This document shows, in pieces, positions 7,743-16,900 of a DNA stretch of 39,265 bases. The translations under genes were made by a program, and so were the position numbers. Source of the stretch: Avoscillospira sp045652125. Lineage in GTDB: Bacteria > Bacillota > Clostridia > Oscillospirales > Oscillospiraceae. Within the stretch, counting starts at the first letter, position 1; each line of letters starts with the position of its first letter. The DNA is taken from assembly GCA_045652125.1 (NCBI GenBank), contig JAZRTT010000022.1:1-39265 (forward strand). Direction: 5' to 3'. The notes below the pieces were generated by a model that had not been told where the DNA came from, ran no database searches, and saw only the letters and a program-made list of their open reading frames with translations.

Positions 7743-8465
7743 ATGAACCAACCAAAATATAAGCGTGTTTTGCTTAAGATCAGCGGAGAGGCTCTGGCAG
7801 GCACGCAGCACCGCGGCCTGGACTTTGAAGTGATTGGCAGCGTATGTGATGTAGTAAAAAAATGCGTGTCTCTTGGGGTTCAGGTGGGCATTGTCGTAGG
7901 CGGCGGTAATTTCTGGCGCGGTCTGAAAGACGGCGGAGACCGGATGGAGCGCACCCGCGCTGACCATATGGGAATGCTGGCAACCGTCATCAATGCGCTG
8001 GCAGTTGCCGACTGCCTGGAACAACGGGGCGTTGAAGTTCGCGTACAGACAGCAATTGCCATGAATGCCATTGCAGAACCCTATATTCGCAGCAGAGCCA
8101 TTCGCCATCTGGAAAAAGGTCGTGTGGTTATCTTCGGCTGCGGTACCGGCAACCCGTTCTTTTCTACCGACACAGGAGCGGTGCTTCGTGCAGCCGAGAT
8201 TGAGGCAGATGCCATCTTGCTTGCAAAGAATATTGATGGCGTATACAGCGCCGATCCTCAAAAAGATCCCAACGCCGTAAAATATGAGTTTATTACATAT
8301 GATGATATTCTGGCTAAGCATCTTGCAGTTATGGATACCACGGCCACTTCCTTGTCTATGGACAATCATATTCCGGTGCTGGTTTTTGCACTCAAAGACC
8401 CTGAAAATATTCTGCGAGTCGTCATGGGCGAGCAGATCGGAACACTTGTAAAGGAGGCTTTTTAA
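7743..8465 (+). CDS. pyrH: UMP kinase
   Basis: Phosphorylates UMP to UDP with ATP, the committed step from de novo UMP to UTP and CTP. The 240-aa protein is the usual length for this hexameric amino-acid-kinase-fold enzyme. KISGEALAG near the N-terminus, GGGNFWRG (about residues 56-63) and DHMGMLATVINALA are the nucleotide-binding and family motifs. FSTDTGAVLRAAEIEADAIL forms the C-terminal lobe signature. The ATG at 7743 is preferred over a GTG nine bases upstream because GGGAG is better spaced. It is first in a long operon, and frr follows after 2 nt, the usual bacterial pair. Confidence 0.95.
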   Translation: MNQPKYKRVLLKISGEALAGTQHRGLDFEVIGSVCDVVKKCVSLGVQVGIVVGGGNFWRGLKDGGDRMERTRADHMGMLATVINALAVADCLEQRGVEVRVQTAIAMNAIAEPYIRSRAIRHLEKGRVVIFGCGTGNPFFSTDTGAVLRAAEIEADAILLAKNIDGVYSADPQKDPNAVKYEFITYDDILAKHLAVMDTTATSLSMDNHIPVLVFALKDPENILRVVMGEQIGTLVKEAF

Positions 8466-8467
8466 TT

Positions 8468-9016
8468 ATGGATTTTAAGGAATTTAACCGAAAAATGGAT
8501 AAGACTCTGGAGGTTTTGTCCAGCGAATTCAGAGCAGTCCGTGCCGGTCGTGCCAATGCACAGGTTTTGGATCGAATCAGCGTGGAATATTATGGTTCGG
8601 ATTCTCCCATTGGCCAGGTGGCCAGTATTTCTTCTCCCGATGCAAGAACTTTGGTTATTCAACCCTGGGATGCTTCTTTGCTGAAGAGCATAGAAAAGGC
8701 CATACAATTGTCCGATTTGGGTATCAATCCCCAGAATGACGGCCGTGTTATTCGGCTGGTGTTTCCCCAATTGACAGAGGAACGCAGAAAAGACCTGACC
8801 AAGCAGGTAAAGAAATATGCCGAAGAAGCCAAGGTCGCAATCCGTAATGTTCGCCGCGACGCGATGGATACCATTAAGAAGGCGCAAAAGAAGAACGAGA
8901 TTACAGAAGATGATCAGAAGAAAGCAGAGAAGGATATGCAGGATATTACCGATAAATATATCAAAAAGGTAGATGACCTGTGCGCCGCAAAGGAAAAGGA
9001 ACTGATGGAGATCTGA
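8468..9016 (+). CDS. frr: Ribosome recycling factor
   Basis: Works with EF-G to split post-termination ribosomes. The 182-aa protein matches the family length of about 185. The N-terminal helix contains VLSSEFRAVRAGRANAQVLDRI, the conserved RAGRA segment of the long three-helix bundle. The middle RKDLTKQVKKYAEEAKVAIRNVRRDA and the C-terminal charged helix are also typical. An AAGGAGG SD overlaps the end of pyrH. A 10-bp hairpin (9035-9063) follows before uppS. Confidence 0.96.
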   Translation: MDFKEFNRKMDKTLEVLSSEFRAVRAGRANAQVLDRISVEYYGSDSPIGQVASISSPDARTLVIQPWDASLLKSIEKAIQLSDLGINPQNDGRVIRLVFPQLTEERRKDLTKQVKKYAEEAKVAIRNVRRDAMDTIKKAQKKNEITEDDQKKAEKDMQDITDKYIKKVDDLCAAKEKELMEI

Positions 9017-9034
9017 TTTTAGCTTCTCCATTTC

Positions 9035-9063
9035 GGGAGTGCCGTATGGTTTGCGGCACTCCC
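9035..9063 (+). terminator. Intra-operon hairpin after frr (weak terminator or attenuator)
   Basis: Perfect 10-bp arms GGGAGTGCCG/CGGCACTCCC around a 9-nt loop, followed about ten bases later by TATTTTT. The delayed T-run suggests partial termination or an mRNA-stabilising end rather than a full stop of the operon. Confidence 0.5.
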
Positions 9064-9088
9064 ATACGTCTATTTTTGAGGTTCAATC

Positions 9089-9835
9089 ATGAAACTGTTT
9101 AAAAAGAAATATTCTGCCAATGAAGTGCCGCCCCAGCGTGCAGTGCCATCCCATGTTGCTATCATCATGGATGGGAATGGCCGTTGGGCCACATCCCGCG
9201 GTCTGCCCAGAACAGCCGGTCATAGTGTAGGCAGTGAGACGTTTCGAAATATTGCTACTTATTGCAGAGATATTGGTATGAAATATCTGACTGTTTATGC
9301 TTTCTCTACGGAGAACTGGAAGCGCTCCGAAGAGGAAGTCAGCGCGATTATGAGTTTGCTGAAGAAATACCTGTTTGAAGCCCTGGAGAAAATGGAGAAG
9401 GATCGGATTCGTCTCCGCTTTTTTGGCGATCTGAGCAGATTATCACCGGAACTGCAGGAGTTGGTGCGTCATAGTGAAGAAATCTCTCAACGGTATGATG
9501 GATTTCAGGCAAATATTTGTCTGAACTACGGTGGCCGGGATGAAATTGTTCGGGCTGCACGGGAGTTTGCCTGTCAGTGCACACGGGGAGAATGTGACCC
9601 ACAGGATCTGACAGAGGCGGATTTTGGGAATTTGCTGTATTCTTCCGGTGTGCCGGATCCGGAGCTGGTGATTCGCCCCGGTGGGGAAGCAAGAATTTCG
9701 AATTTTCTGTTATGGCAATCCGCCTATGCGGAATACTATTTTACAGATGTGCTTTGGCCGGACTTCAATCCGGAAGAAATGGAGCGTGCGATTGCGGCAT
9801 TCAACAGCCGCAGCCGTCGATTTGGAGGCGTGTAG
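9089..9835 (+). CDS. uppS: Isoprenyl transferase (undecaprenyl diphosphate synthase)
   Basis: Condenses farnesyl diphosphate with eight isopentenyl diphosphates to cis-undecaprenyl diphosphate, the lipid carrier for peptidoglycan. The 248-aa product has the catalytic HVAIIMDGNGRWA segment (about residues 22-34, with the essential Asp), TVYAFSTENWKRS, and the C-terminal RPGGEARISNFLLWQSAYAE signature. It uses the IPP made by the pathway containing dxr and ispG further along the same operon. cdsA begins two bases after its stop. Confidence 0.95.
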   Translation: MKLFKKKYSANEVPPQRAVPSHVAIIMDGNGRWATSRGLPRTAGHSVGSETFRNIATYCRDIGMKYLTVYAFSTENWKRSEEEVSAIMSLLKKYLFEALEKMEKDRIRLRFFGDLSRLSPELQELVRHSEEISQRYDGFQANICLNYGGRDEIVRAAREFACQCTRGECDPQDLTEADFGNLLYSSGVPDPELVIRPGGEARISNFLLWQSAYAEYYFTDVLWPDFNPEEMERAIAAFNSRSRRFGGV

Positions 9836-9836
9836 A

Positions 9837-10652
9837 TTGAGAACACGGATTTTGGTGGCATCCATCGGTTTACCCGTGCTGCTGTTGGTGCTTTTGGTAT
9901 TGCCGCCGGTATATACGGCTGTGCTGATCGCAGCAATATCAGTCATTGCAGTTTATGAATTGCTATACAGAACAGGTCTTGTTCGCAACATTTACCTTAT
10001 GGCTGCTTCGGCGGTGATGGCACTGGTGATTTGCTTGTGGAGTTACGGCGGCTGTCCGTGGAAATGGGGAGCCGTGTGCCTGTGGCTCTACTTTATGAGT
10101 TTGTTTGTCATTCTGATCGCGTCCCATGGAAGGCTGCCCATAGGGCAGTTATGCATATCTGCCTTCAGCGGTATCGTGATTCCACTTTTCTTGTCATCTC
10201 TTACCCGCGTACTTCTGATGGATTACGGTAGGTTTTACATACTCATTCCGCTGATTCTTTCTTTTTCCGCTGACAGCGGTGCCTATTTTGTAGGGGTAGC
10301 CATCGGAAAACATAAAATGGCACCCAATATCAGCCCAAAGAAGTCTTGGGAGGGCGCAGTTGGCGGTGTACTCAGTGCTATGGTATGTATGTTCCTGTAC
10401 TGCCTGATTCTAAATTTGGCTTTTCACTTTAACGTCCGATATGGATTTGCACTATTTTACGGTCTGATGGGCGCTGTGACCGGTATTCTTGGCGATTTGG
10501 CTTACTCTGTGATCAAGCGGCAAACCGGGATCAAGGATTACGGCAATTTGCTGCCCGGACATGGCGGCGTATTGGATCGGTTTGACAGCATGAGCCTGGT
10601 GGCACCTCTATCGGAGTGTTTGCTTCTGCTGATGCCCATTATTGTGAAATGA
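9837..10652 (+). CDS. cdsA: Phosphatidate cytidylyltransferase, TTG start
   Basis: Forms CDP-diacylglycerol from phosphatidic acid and CTP, the branch point of phospholipid synthesis, in the cytoplasmic membrane. The 271-aa product has about seven or eight hydrophobic segments. Its C-terminal half carries the CDS signature: DSGAYFVGVAIGKHKMAPNI, then SPKKSWEGAVGG, then KRQTGIKDYGNLLPGHGG and LDRFDS. The start is TTG at 9837. It lies two bases after the uppS stop, and a GGAGG inside the end of uppS gives 8-nt spacing; the frame has no suitable ATG there. An in-frame extension to 9681 overlaps uppS out of frame and looks non-coding. Confidence 0.92.
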   Translation: MRTRILVASIGLPVLLLVLLVLPPVYTAVLIAAISVIAVYELLYRTGLVRNIYLMAASAVMALVICLWSYGGCPWKWGAVCLWLYFMSLFVILIASHGRLPIGQLCISAFSGIVIPLFLSSLTRVLLMDYGRFYILIPLILSFSADSGAYFVGVAIGKHKMAPNISPKKSWEGAVGGVLSAMVCMFLYCLILNLAFHFNVRYGFALFYGLMGAVTGILGDLAYSVIKRQTGIKDYGNLLPGHGGVLDRFDSMSLVAPLSECLLLLMPIIVK

Positions 10653-10659
10653 GGAAATT

Positions 10660-11814
10660 ATGACAAAAAGTATTGCGATTCTGGGCTCTACCGGCTCTAT
10701 TGGCCGTCAGACCTTGTCTGTTGCAGACGGGCTTGGTCTTGATGTTGCAGTTCTGACTTGCGGAAGCAATCTTGAACTGATAACGGCACAATGTTTGAAA
10801 TACAGGCCACAGTTGGCGGTCATGGCAACGCAGGAACTGGCACAAAAGCTGCGTGAAAATCTGGCAGGATGCTCCATTGAGGTGGATTACGGGCCGAAGG
10901 GACTTCTTCGTGCAGCTGCATGGCCACAGGCTGATACGGTTATTACTGCCGTAGTGGGGATGATGGGGCTGGAACCGACTCTTGCGGCTGTTCGGGCAGG
11001 GAAACGCATTGGTCTGGCGAATAAGGAAACGCTGGTGTGTGCCGGTGAGCTGGTTATGGCGGAAGCGGAACGCTTTGGGGCTCAGATCATCCCTGTTGAT
11101 TCGGAACACTCTGCTATTTTCCAGTGTCTTATGGGATGTCAGAGCCCCAATGAAGTGAAACGATTGATCCTTACTTGTTCCGGAGGCGCCTTTTATGGCA
11201 AAACCAGGCAGGAGCTGGAAACGGCTGGAAAGGACGAGGCACTTCTTCACCCAAACTGGAAAATGGGACCGAAGATCACCATAGATTGCGCGACGCTGCT
11301 GAATAAGGGCCTTGAATATATTGAGGCAATGCGGCTGTATCGCGTCCCTGCGGAAAAGGTTTCTGTGGTGATTCACCGGCAGAGCATCATTCATTCCATG
11401 GTGGAATTCTGCGACGGAGCAGTCATGGCACAGCTTGGGGTTCCGGATATGCGGATTCCCATTCAGTTTGCTCTGACCTATCCCAAACGGATGGAAAGTC
11501 CTGCTGTGGATTTGGATCTATTGTCTTGCGGTCCATTGACGTTTGCTGCTGCGGACGTGGAACGATTTCCGTGTCTTGGTCTGGCAATAGAGGCAGCAAA
11601 AGTTGGTGGTACAGCTTGTGCCATTCTCAATGGTGCCAATGAAGAAGCTGTTGCAGCCTATCTTCAGGATAAAATTCGGTTTTACGATATTCCCCGTGCC
11701 ATAGATCATGCACTGCAGACCACGGAAATTTTGCAAAACCCGTCACTGGAAGAAATCTTACAGGCAGATCGGTTGGCTCGACAAGCTGCCAAAACTGTGT
11801 TAAAAGGTGATTGA
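10660..11814 (+). CDS. dxr: 1-deoxy-D-xylulose-5-phosphate reductoisomerase
   Basis: Converts DXP to 2-C-methyl-D-erythritol 4-phosphate with NADPH, the first committed step of the MEP isoprenoid pathway. The 384-aa product is full length. The N-terminal LGSTGSIGRQTL binds NADPH. NKETLVCAGE, PVDSEHSAIFQ (metal-binding Asp and Glu) and HPNWKMGPKITIDCATLLNKGLE form the active site. RBS GAGGAAATT precedes the ATG. It lies seven bases after cdsA and overlaps rseP by eight bases, so translation is probably coupled. Confidence 0.96.
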   Translation: MTKSIAILGSTGSIGRQTLSVADGLGLDVAVLTCGSNLELITAQCLKYRPQLAVMATQELAQKLRENLAGCSIEVDYGPKGLLRAAAWPQADTVITAVVGMMGLEPTLAAVRAGKRIGLANKETLVCAGELVMAEAERFGAQIIPVDSEHSAIFQCLMGCQSPNEVKRLILTCSGGAFYGKTRQELETAGKDEALLHPNWKMGPKITIDCATLLNKGLEYIEAMRLYRVPAEKVSVVIHRQSIIHSMVEFCDGAVMAQLGVPDMRIPIQFALTYPKRMESPAVDLDLLSCGPLTFAAADVERFPCLGLAIEAAKVGGTACAILNGANEEAVAAYLQDKIRFYDIPRAIDHALQTTEILQNPSLEEILQADRLARQAAKTVLKGD

Positions 11815-12877
11815 TTTGTATGTTCTTTTGGCTGTTTTGATTTTCGGTGTTCTCATTATCACCCATGAGTTGGGGCATTTTTTGCTGGCGAAACTCTTTG
11901 GTGTTCGTGTGAATGAATTTTCAGTCTGCATGGGACCTGCCATTGTTCAAAAGAAAGTGGGCGAAACAACCTATTCCTTGCGAGCCATTCCCATTGGTGG
12001 ATTTTGTGCCATGGAAGGGGAGGATGAGGCCAGCGAGGATCCCCGTGCCTTCACTTCAGCAAGGCCGTGGAAGCGGATCCTGATTCTGGTCGCAGGGTCT
12101 TTTATGAATTTTTTGACCGGATTGGTCCTTCTGGCTGTCATGTACAGCACGGTTCTCGGTTTTTCCACGCCAAAGATCGTGGATTTCTATGATGATTGTC
12201 CGTATCAGGGGGCAAAAGGCCTGCAGATCGGAGATGAGCTTTATCGTATCGATGGCCGCCGGGTGTATCTTTATTCCGATGTTGCAATGCTGTTGTCCCG
12301 CAATCAAACAGGTGTTTTTGATCTAACGGTTGTTCGTAACGGGGAAAAGATTACACTCAATGATTTTCCCATGGAAGCAAGACCCTATGAGGAAAACGGA
12401 GAAACCGTATATCGATATGGCCTGTATTTTGGATCTGAAGAAAAAACAGTAGGTACCGTTCTGAAAAATTCATGGTATTCTGCCCTTGATTTTGCACGGA
12501 TCGTATGGATGAGTCTGGAGGATCTGATTACCGGATTGGTCAGCGTCAATGACATGAGCGGACCGGTTGGAATCGTTTCTGTGATCGCAGAAACCGGCTC
12601 CTCTGCACAGAATCGTGCAGATGCAGCGGTCAATATAGCATATCTGGCGGCCTTTATTGCGATCAATCTTTCGGTGATGAATATGCTTCCGATTCCTGCG
12701 CTTGACGGAGGCCGGGTTTTCTTTTTGCTGATCACTGCTCTGATTGAACGGATGTTAGGCCGTAAAATTGACCCGAAATACGAAGGCTACGTTCACGGAG
12801 CCGGTATGGTTTTATTGCTTGGTTTCATTGCTTATGTGAGCTTTCGCGATATTTGGAAGCTGATTGCAGGAGTTTAA
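11807..12877 (+). CDS. rseP: RIP metalloprotease RseP (site-2 protease)
   Basis: A membrane-embedded zinc protease that cleaves transmembrane segments, typically anti-sigma factors and signal peptides. The zinc motif HELGH is at residues 20-24 in the first membrane helix. A PDZ domain follows in the middle (around residues 115-190, with KGLQIGDELYRIDG), and NMLPIPALDGGR is the second catalytic motif supplying Asp. The 356-aa length is normal. The GTG at 11807 overlaps dxr; a TTG three codons on is an alternative, and neither has a strong SD. The position between dxr and ispG is the common clostridial arrangement. Confidence 0.93.
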   Translation: MIDLYVLLAVLIFGVLIITHELGHFLLAKLFGVRVNEFSVCMGPAIVQKKVGETTYSLRAIPIGGFCAMEGEDEASEDPRAFTSARPWKRILILVAGSFMNFLTGLVLLAVMYSTVLGFSTPKIVDFYDDCPYQGAKGLQIGDELYRIDGRRVYLYSDVAMLLSRNQTGVFDLTVVRNGEKITLNDFPMEARPYEENGETVYRYGLYFGSEEKTVGTVLKNSWYSALDFARIVWMSLEDLITGLVSVNDMSGPVGIVSVIAETGSSAQNRADAAVNIAYLAAFIAINLSVMNMLPIPALDGGRVFFLLITALIERMLGRKIDPKYEGYVHGAGMVLLLGFIAYVSFRDIWKLIAGV

Positions 12878-12878
12878 T

Positions 12879-13916
12879 ATGACAAAACAAATTCAGGTAG
12901 GGAATGTGGCGATAGGCGGCGGTGCACCTGTATCCATTCAGTCTATGCTCAATACCAGAACAACCGATGTTGAAGGATCCCTTTCTCAAATTCGGGCATT
13001 GGCTGCTGCGGGCTGTCAGATCGCTCGTCTTGCTGTTCCGGATCCGGAGGCAGCTCGCGGTTTTGCCAAAATAGTGGAAAAATCACCGCTGCCTTTGGTT
13101 GCGGATATCCACTTTGATTATAAGCTGGCATTGGCTGCAGCTGAGGCCGGTGCAGCCAAGATCCGAATCAACCCCGGAAACATTGGATCGGAGGAGCGGG
13201 TTCGGGCTGTGGTGGACTGCTGCAGGATGCACCGAATACCGATCCGCATCGGAGTCAATGGCGGTAGTTTGGATAAGGCAATCCTGCAAAAGTATGGTCA
13301 TCCAACAGCAGAAGCCCTGGTGGAAAGTGCATTTTCCCATATCGCTCTGCTGGAAAAATTTGGTTTCTTTGATATTTGTGTTTCCATGAAATCCAGTACC
13401 GTACCGCTGATGATGGAGGCATATCGGCTCTTTGCGAAGCAGTCGGATTATCCTCTGCATTTGGGTGTTACAGAAACCGGGACGGAGTATATGGGTACCA
13501 TCAAGTCTGCTATGGGAATCGGCGGTTTGCTGTGTCAGGGAATCGGCGATACGATTCGTGTTTCGCTTACTGCTGACCCTGTTAAGGAGGTATTGGCGGC
13601 TAAGTCGATACTAAAGGCTGCAGGACTTCGAAAAGACGGTGTAAATATGATTGCCTGTCCCACCTGTGGCAGAACACGTATCGATTTGATCGGCCTTGCT
13701 TCGCAGGTGGAAAAGGCTCTGGAAAACTGTGAAAAGCCAATAACCGTTGCCGTAATGGGCTGTGTTGTCAATGGGCCCGGAGAAGCTCGTGAAGCAGATG
13801 TTGGAATTGCCGGTGGAGAGGACTGCGGTGTATTGTTTGTGAAAGGGGAACTGAAAGAGCGTTTGCCCTATGAGCAATTGCTGCCTGCTCTGCTGCAATA
13901 TGTAGAATCACTTTAA
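12879..13916 (+). CDS. ispG: 4-hydroxy-3-methylbut-2-enyl diphosphate synthase
   Basis: Reduces MEcPP to HMBPP in the penultimate MEP pathway step with a [4Fe-4S] cluster. The 345-aa protein has a TIM-barrel N-terminal part with the substrate-binding RINPGNIG. The three cluster cysteines are visible: C260 and C263 in CPTCGRTRIDL, and C295 in MGCVVNGPGEA, where E302 is the fourth ligand. The ATG at 12879 follows AGGAG and sits right after the rseP stop. With dxr and uppS in the same operon it supplies precursors for cell-wall lipid carriers. Confidence 0.96.
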   Translation: MTKQIQVGNVAIGGGAPVSIQSMLNTRTTDVEGSLSQIRALAAAGCQIARLAVPDPEAARGFAKIVEKSPLPLVADIHFDYKLALAAAEAGAAKIRINPGNIGSEERVRAVVDCCRMHRIPIRIGVNGGSLDKAILQKYGHPTAEALVESAFSHIALLEKFGFFDICVSMKSSTVPLMMEAYRLFAKQSDYPLHLGVTETGTEYMGTIKSAMGIGGLLCQGIGDTIRVSLTADPVKEVLAAKSILKAAGLRKDGVNMIACPTCGRTRIDLIGLASQVEKALENCEKPITVAVMGCVVNGPGEAREADVGIAGGEDCGVLFVKGELKERLPYEQLLPALLQYVESL

Positions 13917-13931
13917 TTGATAGGAGAAAAC

Positions 13932-16900
13932 ATGAGTCATACAGTCTACTTCCTTGATATGTTCTCGGAATATGAACCCGGGGAAGCAGAATTAAATATT
14001 TGGAAGCAGGTAGAGCTGAAAAACGCAGAGCTGAATCCGCAGATGAGAAGCATTGTGGTTGAGTTGTTTTCTCCGCACTACATATCTCATGAGCATGTCA
14101 GCCGTATTACGGAAACGCTTACCGGGCTTTACGGTCTGCAGAAATTGGATTTACGACTGACCTATCCGCAGCAGGCAATCAGCGAGACAGAACCAAGAGA
14201 CCTGATCGATATTCTGTGCGTAGCCTATCCGGCGGCTCGGGCACTTTTGGCAGGAAGCCGGTGGACCCTGGACACGGAACGGGTCACGATTCATCTGGCA
14301 GTCAATGGAAAAGACCGGCTGCAGCCGCACATGCGTCCTCTTCAGGATCAGTTGCAGCAATGGTTTGGTATTTCTCCGGAAATCATCTTGGAATCGTTCA
14401 GCACGCTGGAGGGAGCTGCCTTATTTGAGGAAACGCAGCGAATCCGCATGAAGGCGATAAAGCAGATTCCGTTGCCGACGGTTTCGCCATCGGAAACAAA
14501 GTCGGAACAGAGAAAACAACTTCCGACAGATCTCATTTACGGACGTCCGTTCAGCGGTGAAGCAACACCCATGAAAGACCTGAGCTTGGATATGCACAAG
14601 GTCATTGTGGAGGGTGAGGTCATTGCCATTGGCCATAAGGAGCTGAAGAAACGAAACGCATGGATCGTCAGCTTCGATATGACGGATCAGACCAACTCTG
14701 TCCGAATCAGTCAGTATATGGAAGCGGATAAGGCCAAGCCTATTCTGGAGCGGACGAAGAAACCCGGTACATGGCTGAAGGTGCAGGGGAAAATGGTCTT
14801 TGACCGATTTGACAATGAAATGGTTATGCAGCCGACTGCCATTATGGAAGGGAAGAAACCGGTCCGTATGGACACAGCGGAGCAGAAGCGGGTGGAGCTT
14901 CATCTGCATACCACCATGTCCAGCATGGATGCTCTGACGGACGTGGGAAAGGTCGTTGCACAAGCGGCGGCATGGGGACACAGGGCGATCGCCATAACCG
15001 ATCATGGCGTGGCGCAGGCGTTTCCTGATGCGCTGAAGGCATCTAAAAACAAAGTTGCCGGAACGGATACGCCTATTCAGATTCTTTATGGTTGCGAGGC
15101 GTATTTTATTAACGACGTGGATGACCGAATTGTTGTACACGGAGAACAGGAAACGTCTCTCAGCGGCGAGTTTGTGGCATTCGATCTGGAAACGACAGGC
15201 CTCTCCTCACAAAATGATGTGATTACAGAGATCGGAGCGGTCATCTACCGAGACGGTGAAATTCTGGATGAGTTCCAATCCTTTGTGAACCCACATCGCC
15301 CTTTGAGCCCAAAGATCAAGGAACTGACCGGTATTACCGACGAAATGCTTCGGGATGCACCGGATATCGATGAGGTTCTGCCGCGGTTTTTGGAATTTTG
15401 CGGCGACCGACCCCTGGCTGCCCATAATGCAGACTTTGATGTGAGCTTTGTTCTCGCAGCATGCGAAAAACTGAACATTGCATATGAGCCGACCTATCTG
15501 GATACGCTGATTATGGCACAGAACCTGATGCCAAATCTGAAAAATCACAAATTAAATATTGTGGCAGATGCCCTGAGCCTGCCGGAGTTTCAGCACCACA
15601 GGGCGGTAGATGACGGGCGCACCGTTGCCTATATGCTGCGTCGGTTCTTTGAAACGCTGAAAGAGAAAGGGGTAACAAACCTTTCCCATATCAATCCACT
15701 GATGATGGAATTGCGTTCCGGCGGCAAAATCATGGACCGGAAACCTCACCATGTGATTCTGTTTGCAAAAAATCAGACGGGGCTCCGCAATCTCTATCGC
15801 CTGATCTCTTATTCCCATTTGAAGTATTATCGCCGCTGGCCGCGGCTTCCCAAATCCGAGCTGATGCGCTGGCACGAAGGTTTGCTGATCGGCTCAGCCT
15901 GTGAAGCAGGCGAGTTGTTCCGGGCAATCGTGGATAACAAGAGTCACGCAGAATTGCTGCGAATCGCATCTTTCTACGATTATCTGGAGATTCAGCCCTT
16001 GTCCAACAATATGTTTATGCTGGAAAAGGGTCAAGTGCAGAATGTGGAGCAGCTTCGTGAGTTCAACCGTACTGTGGTACAGCTGGGCAAGGAACTTGGA
16101 AAACCTGTGGTGGCTACCGGAGACGTTCACTTCCAAAATCCAGAGGATGAGATCTATCGCAGAATTTTGCTTGCTACAAAAAGTATGGATGACGGGGATC
16201 GGGAGAATCCGCTGTATTTCCGTACGACCGACGAAATGCTGCGGGAATTTGAATACCTTGGATCGGAGCTGGCACAGGAAGTGGTTGTGACTAACCCGAA
16301 TTTGATTGTGGATATGTGTGATGTGATCCGTCCCGTACCTCATAATCTTTTTGCTCCGACTATCGAAAACTCTGTTGAGGATCTAAATCGTCTGGTATAT
16401 GGCCGATTGGAGGAGCTCTACGGCAAAAATCCCTTGCCTTTGATTACCAACCGGGTCGATACGGAGATGAACGATATTATTTCCTGCCATTACGATGTGA
16501 TCTATATGTCTGCACAAAAATTGGTGCAGAATTCTCTGGAGCATGGCTATCTGGTCGGATCCCGTGGTTCGGTTGGATCATCCATCGTGGCATATCTGTC
16601 TGGTATTACAGAGGTCAATTCCTTTCCGCCGCACTACCGATGCCCCAAGTGTAAATATCACACGTTTGATATCCCGAAGGGGTATGATTGCGGTGCGGAC
16701 CTTCCTGATGCTGAGTGTCCTCACTGCGGGACATCCCTTGCAAAAGAAGGGTTTTCCATCCCGTTTGAGACATTCCTCGGATTTGGTGGCGACAAGGTGC
16801 CGGATATTGATTTGAATTTCTCAGGCGAGTATCAGGCAAGAGCCCATGCCTACTGTATTGAGTTATTCGGTTCTTCTCATGTGTTCCGAGCAGGAACCAT

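Noticed and set aside
9681..9836. Upstream extension of cdsA
   Set aside because: It overlaps uppS in another frame; the TTG at 9837 has GGAGG at 8 nt and gives a natural N-terminus.
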